Below are positions 61,800 through 64,000 of a stretch of DNA of 64,000 nt, piece after piece. The notes beneath the pieces are model-generated. The model searched no databases, had not been told where the DNA came from, and saw only the letters and a list, made by a program, of their open reading frames with translations. A program made the position numbers and the translations under genes. Origin of the DNA: Pseudosporangium ferrugineum (GTDB lineage: Bacteria; Actinomycetota; Actinomycetes; Mycobacteriales; Micromonosporaceae); assembly GCF_003002065.1 (NCBI RefSeq), contig NZ_PVZG01000001.1:682001-746000 (forward strand), given 5' to 3'. The number at the start of each line of letters is the position of its first letter. Positions within the stretch are counted from its first letter, which is position 1.

Positions 61800-63230
61800 A
61801 TGGACGCGAGCACCGACTTCCCGCCCCTGGGCGGCCATGTCGTCATCGACGGCGCACACGACGGCGGCTTCACCTCCCTGCGCCGGCCCGCCCGCCCGCG
61901 CGCGGAGCGGTACGACCTGGGCCGGTCCCTGCGCGAGCGCTCACCCCGCTCCGACCTCGCGCACTGGACGCCGCCGCCGGACCGGGCCGACCCCGTCGAC
62001 CAGCTCGCCGCGGCGCACGAGGGGCGGCTGGACTGGCTGATCCCGGTGCGGGTCGGGCGCATGGCCGCCTCCCCGTACGCGTTCCTGCGCGGCTCCGCGA
62101 ACATCATGGCGGACGACTTCGCGTCCCTGCCGCGCACCGGCATCACCCCGGTGATCTGCGGCGACGCCCACCTCGGCAACTTCGGCTTCTACGCGTCGCC
62201 GGAACGCGAGCTGGTCTTCGACCTCAACGACTTCGACGAGGCCCACCCCGGCGCGTGGGAGTGGGACCTGCGCCGGCTGGTCACCAGCGTGTGGGTCGCC
62301 GGGCGGCAGAACGGCTTCCGCGAACACGCCTGCGCCGACGCCGTACGGCACTGCGTCGAGGAGTACCGGGAGCAGATCGGCCACCTCGCCGAGCAGCCGC
62401 TGCTGGCCCGCTCCTTCGACACCGTCGACGTCGACGACCTGCGCAAGGCGGCCACCAAGGCCAGCTTCAAGGACGAGATCGAGCGCGCCGCCCGCCGCGC
62501 CCGGCGCCGGACCAGCGACCGGGCGCTGCCGCGCTTCACCGAGCAGCGCGACGGCACCGTGCAACTCGTGCAGGAGCCGCCGCTGATCACCCGGCCCAGC
62601 GACACCGACCTCGCGCACCTCGCCGCGGCGCTCGACGGCTACCTCAACACGCTGCCGCCGCACTGGGCGCGGATCCTGGCCGGCTACCGGATCGTCGACA
62701 TCGCGCACAAGGTCGTCGGAGTCGGGTCGGTGGGGCTGCGGGCGTACGTCGCCCTGTGCGAGGGCAGCAGCCCGGACGACGTGGTGTTCCTGCAGCTCAA
62801 GCAGGCCCGGCGGTCGGTGGTGGCCCGGCACCAGCACGGCGCGGCGGCCTGGCACCGGCACCAGGGCCAGCGGGTGGTGGAGTACCAGCAGGCGCTCCAG
62901 ACGGTGAGCGACCCGCTGCTCGGCTGGGCCACGGTCGGCGACACCCAGTACTACGTGCGGCAGTTCCGCGACATGAAGGGCGCGATCATCATCGAGGACA
63001 TCAACGCCGCGGCGCTGGCCGACTACGCCGGGATCTGCGGCTACCTGCTGGCCAAGAGCCACGCCCGGACCAGCGGCGCGTCCATGATCGCCGGGTACAT
63101 CGGGGGCAGCGACAAGCTCGACGACATGCTGTGCCGGTTCGCGCGGGCGTACGCGGACCAGGTCGAGAGCGACCACGAACGCCTCGTCGCCGCGGTGCGC
63201 GGCGGCGTCCTGCCGGCGGTGCACGCATGA
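61800..63230 (+). CDS. DUF2252 family protein
   Basis: A 476-residue cytoplasmic protein of the DUF2252 family, which has a kinase-like (aminoglycoside-phosphotransferase-like) pattern: FLRGSANIMADDF, VICGDAHLGNFGFYASPERELVFDLNDFDEAHPGAWEWDLRRL (read as HGD-like and DFD-like blocks), and DIAHKVVGVGSVGLRAYVAL. Function is unknown. Its stop overlaps the next ATG, so it is coupled to a PPOX/F420 enzyme. Confidence 0.9.
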   Translation: MDASTDFPPLGGHVVIDGAHDGGFTSLRRPARPRAERYDLGRSLRERSPRSDLAHWTPPPDRADPVDQLAAAHEGRLDWLIPVRVGRMAASPYAFLRGSANIMADDFASLPRTGITPVICGDAHLGNFGFYASPERELVFDLNDFDEAHPGAWEWDLRRLVTSVWVAGRQNGFREHACADAVRHCVEEYREQIGHLAEQPLLARSFDTVDVDDLRKAATKASFKDEIERAARRARRRTSDRALPRFTEQRDGTVQLVQEPPLITRPSDTDLAHLAAALDGYLNTLPPHWARILAGYRIVDIAHKVVGVGSVGLRAYVALCEGSSPDDVVFLQLKQARRSVVARHQHGAAAWHRHQGQRVVEYQQALQTVSDPLLGWATVGDTQYYVRQFRDMKGAIIIEDINAAALADYAGICGYLLAKSHARTSGASMIAGYIGGSDKLDDMLCRFARAYADQVESDHERLVAAVRGGVLPAVHA

Positions 63231-63634
63231 GCGGGCGGATCAGCCTGGACACCCCCGAGGTCCGGGAATTCTGGCGCGAACGGCACCTGTGCACGCTGAC
63301 CACGCTGCGCGGTGACGGCTCGCCGCACGTCGTGCCGGTCGGGGCGACCCTCGACCCCGGAGCCGGCCTGCTGCGGGTCACCGCGTCGCGGACGTCGGCG
63401 AAGGTACGCCACGTGCTCGCCGGCGCCCGGCGGGTCGCGGTCTGCCAGGTCGACGGCGCCCGGTGGTGCACGGTCGAGGGCCTCGCCGTGGTCCGCGACG
63501 ACCCGGCGGCCGTCGCCGAGGCGGTACGCCGCTACGCCGAGCGCTACCGGCAGCCGCGGCCCAACCCCGAACGGGTCGTGCTCGAGGTGACCATCACGAA
63601 GGTGCTCGGCTCCGCCCGGCTCACTGGAAGCTGA
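63227..63634 (+). CDS. PPOX-class, probably F420-dependent, oxidoreductase
   Basis: A 135-residue split-barrel flavin/F420-binding protein: EVREFWRERHLCTLTTLRGDGSPHVVPVGATLD, RVTASRTSAKVRHVLAGARRVAVCQVDG and the GLAVVRDDP block. It matches the actinobacterial TIGR03618-like group that reduces substrates with F420H2. The start forms an ATGA overlap with DUF2252. The last 14 bases overlap the convergent gene. Confidence 0.87.
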   Translation: MSGRISLDTPEVREFWRERHLCTLTTLRGDGSPHVVPVGATLDPGAGLLRVTASRTSAKVRHVLAGARRVAVCQVDGARWCTVEGLAVVRDDPAAVAEAVRRYAERYRQPRPNPERVVLEVTITKVLGSARLTGS

Positions 63635-64000
63635 TCAGCTCCGGGACGTCCTTGAACCTCAGCAGGTCGCCGGCGCCGTACCGCTTGACGTCCTCGTCGT
63701 AGAAGAGCTTGTAGCCCAGGTGGAACTGCTGCGGGCGGCGCAGCCTGTTCCAGGTCGCGTCCTTCTCCGAGCGGGTGCCGAAGCCGTCGATGTGCTGCAC
63801 CATGGCCAGACCGGGCCGCTTGGCGATCTTCGCCACGTCCGGCAGCATCGACGCCCGGAACTGGTGCAGCACGAACAGCTTCTCCGGCAGCTCGTGCCGC
63901 TCCACCAGGCCGGCGACGTACTCCGAGACCCGGTTCACCTCGGCCGGGCTCACCCTGCCGATGGTCCTGCCCGGCACCTTGCCCGGCGGCATCCGCCACT
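63621..64000 (-). CDS. Hypothetical protein, 3' part only
   Basis: The frame runs off the right edge, so only about the last 126 residues are seen. The segment has KVPGRTIGRVSPAEVNRVSEYV, FVLHQFRASMLPD, MVQHIDGFGTRSEKDATWNRL and LGYKLFYDEDVKRYGAGDLL, a pattern I associate with conserved secreted or lipoprotein-type actinobacterial proteins of unknown function. No catalytic motif is recognised. It converges with the PPOX gene. Confidence 0.7.
   Translation of the reverse strand, partial: WRMPPGKVPGRTIGRVSPAEVNRVSEYVAGLVERHELPEKLFVLHQFRASMLPDVAKIAKRPGLAMVQHIDGFGTRSEKDATWNRLRRPQQFHLGYKLFYDEDVKRYGAGDLLRFKDVPELISFQ

Overview
The window is very GC-rich chromosomal DNA. It has densely packed genes on both strands, many GTG starts, G/C-ending codons and many start-stop overlaps. 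F420/LLM-type oxidoreductases, a large AAA-LuxR regulator, a Pkn-type kinase with a secreted sensor domain, an APH(6)-like kinase, an AA10 LPMO and numerous Tat or secreted proteins point to a mycelial actinobacterium. Style and gene content fit Micromonosporaceae (Actinoplanes-like) best, but that placement is inference. I see no rRNA, tRNA, CRISPR array, insertion sequence or prophage. No gene-free stretch exceeds 300 bases; the longest are about 280 bases before the DUF2252 gene and 232 bases before the LLM oxidoreductase.

Layout. 1-5.8 kb: the 3' end of folD, a polysaccharide deacetylase/GH26 pair, two unknown proteins, a P-loop kinase, a membrane metallophosphoesterase and a small acidic protein. 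5.8-14 kb: a 1148-residue c-di-GMP enzyme (LacI-type sugar-sensor domain, PAS, GGDEF, EAL) directly downstream of a secreted 1511-residue GH2 beta-galactosidase. 14-24.5 kb: M1 metallopeptidase, APH(6)-like kinase, a four-domain ABC exporter, a trypsin-like protease, a DUF732-like lipoprotein, and a divergent MFS pump/LysR pair. 24.6-31.9 kb: peptidoglycan-binding protein, a DyP peroxidase operon with a divergent LAL-LuxR regulator, an ECF sigma factor and an LLM oxidoreductase. 31.9-41.4 kb: XRE regulator, membrane-anchored LPMO, FKBP, lipoprotein, a polyol-type ABC importer, an S4 protein, a YcnI-like protein and a DHH phosphoesterase. 41.5-52.5 kb: zwf, peroxiredoxin, STAS protein, a convergent I36 inhibitor/metzincin pair, ROK kinase, a DUF1800-DUF1501 pair and a Ser/Thr kinase. 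52.5-61.5 kb: a complete L-arabinose module, with gguB-gguA-chvE import genes, araA-araD-araB and a LacI-family regulator. 61.8-64 kb: DUF2252, a PPOX/F420 oxidoreductase and the 3' part of an unknown gene.

Working together. Carbohydrate acquisition dominates: a secreted beta-galactosidase, a GH26 enzyme, a chitin/cellulose-type LPMO, two sugar importers, arabinose catabolism, and zwf for the pentose phosphate pathway. The LacI regulator probably controls araBDA and itself, because the same 14-bp box sits inside the -35/-10 spacer of both promoters. The most interesting items are: (a) the DyP operon, whose first gene looks like a free-standing copy of the DyP N-terminal domain; (b) the HTH-less LacI-sensor/GGDEF/EAL protein behind the beta-galactosidase gene; (c) a secreted metzincin-like protease convergent with a member of a metalloproteinase-inhibitor family; and (d) a GTAC-linked codon bias across the window.
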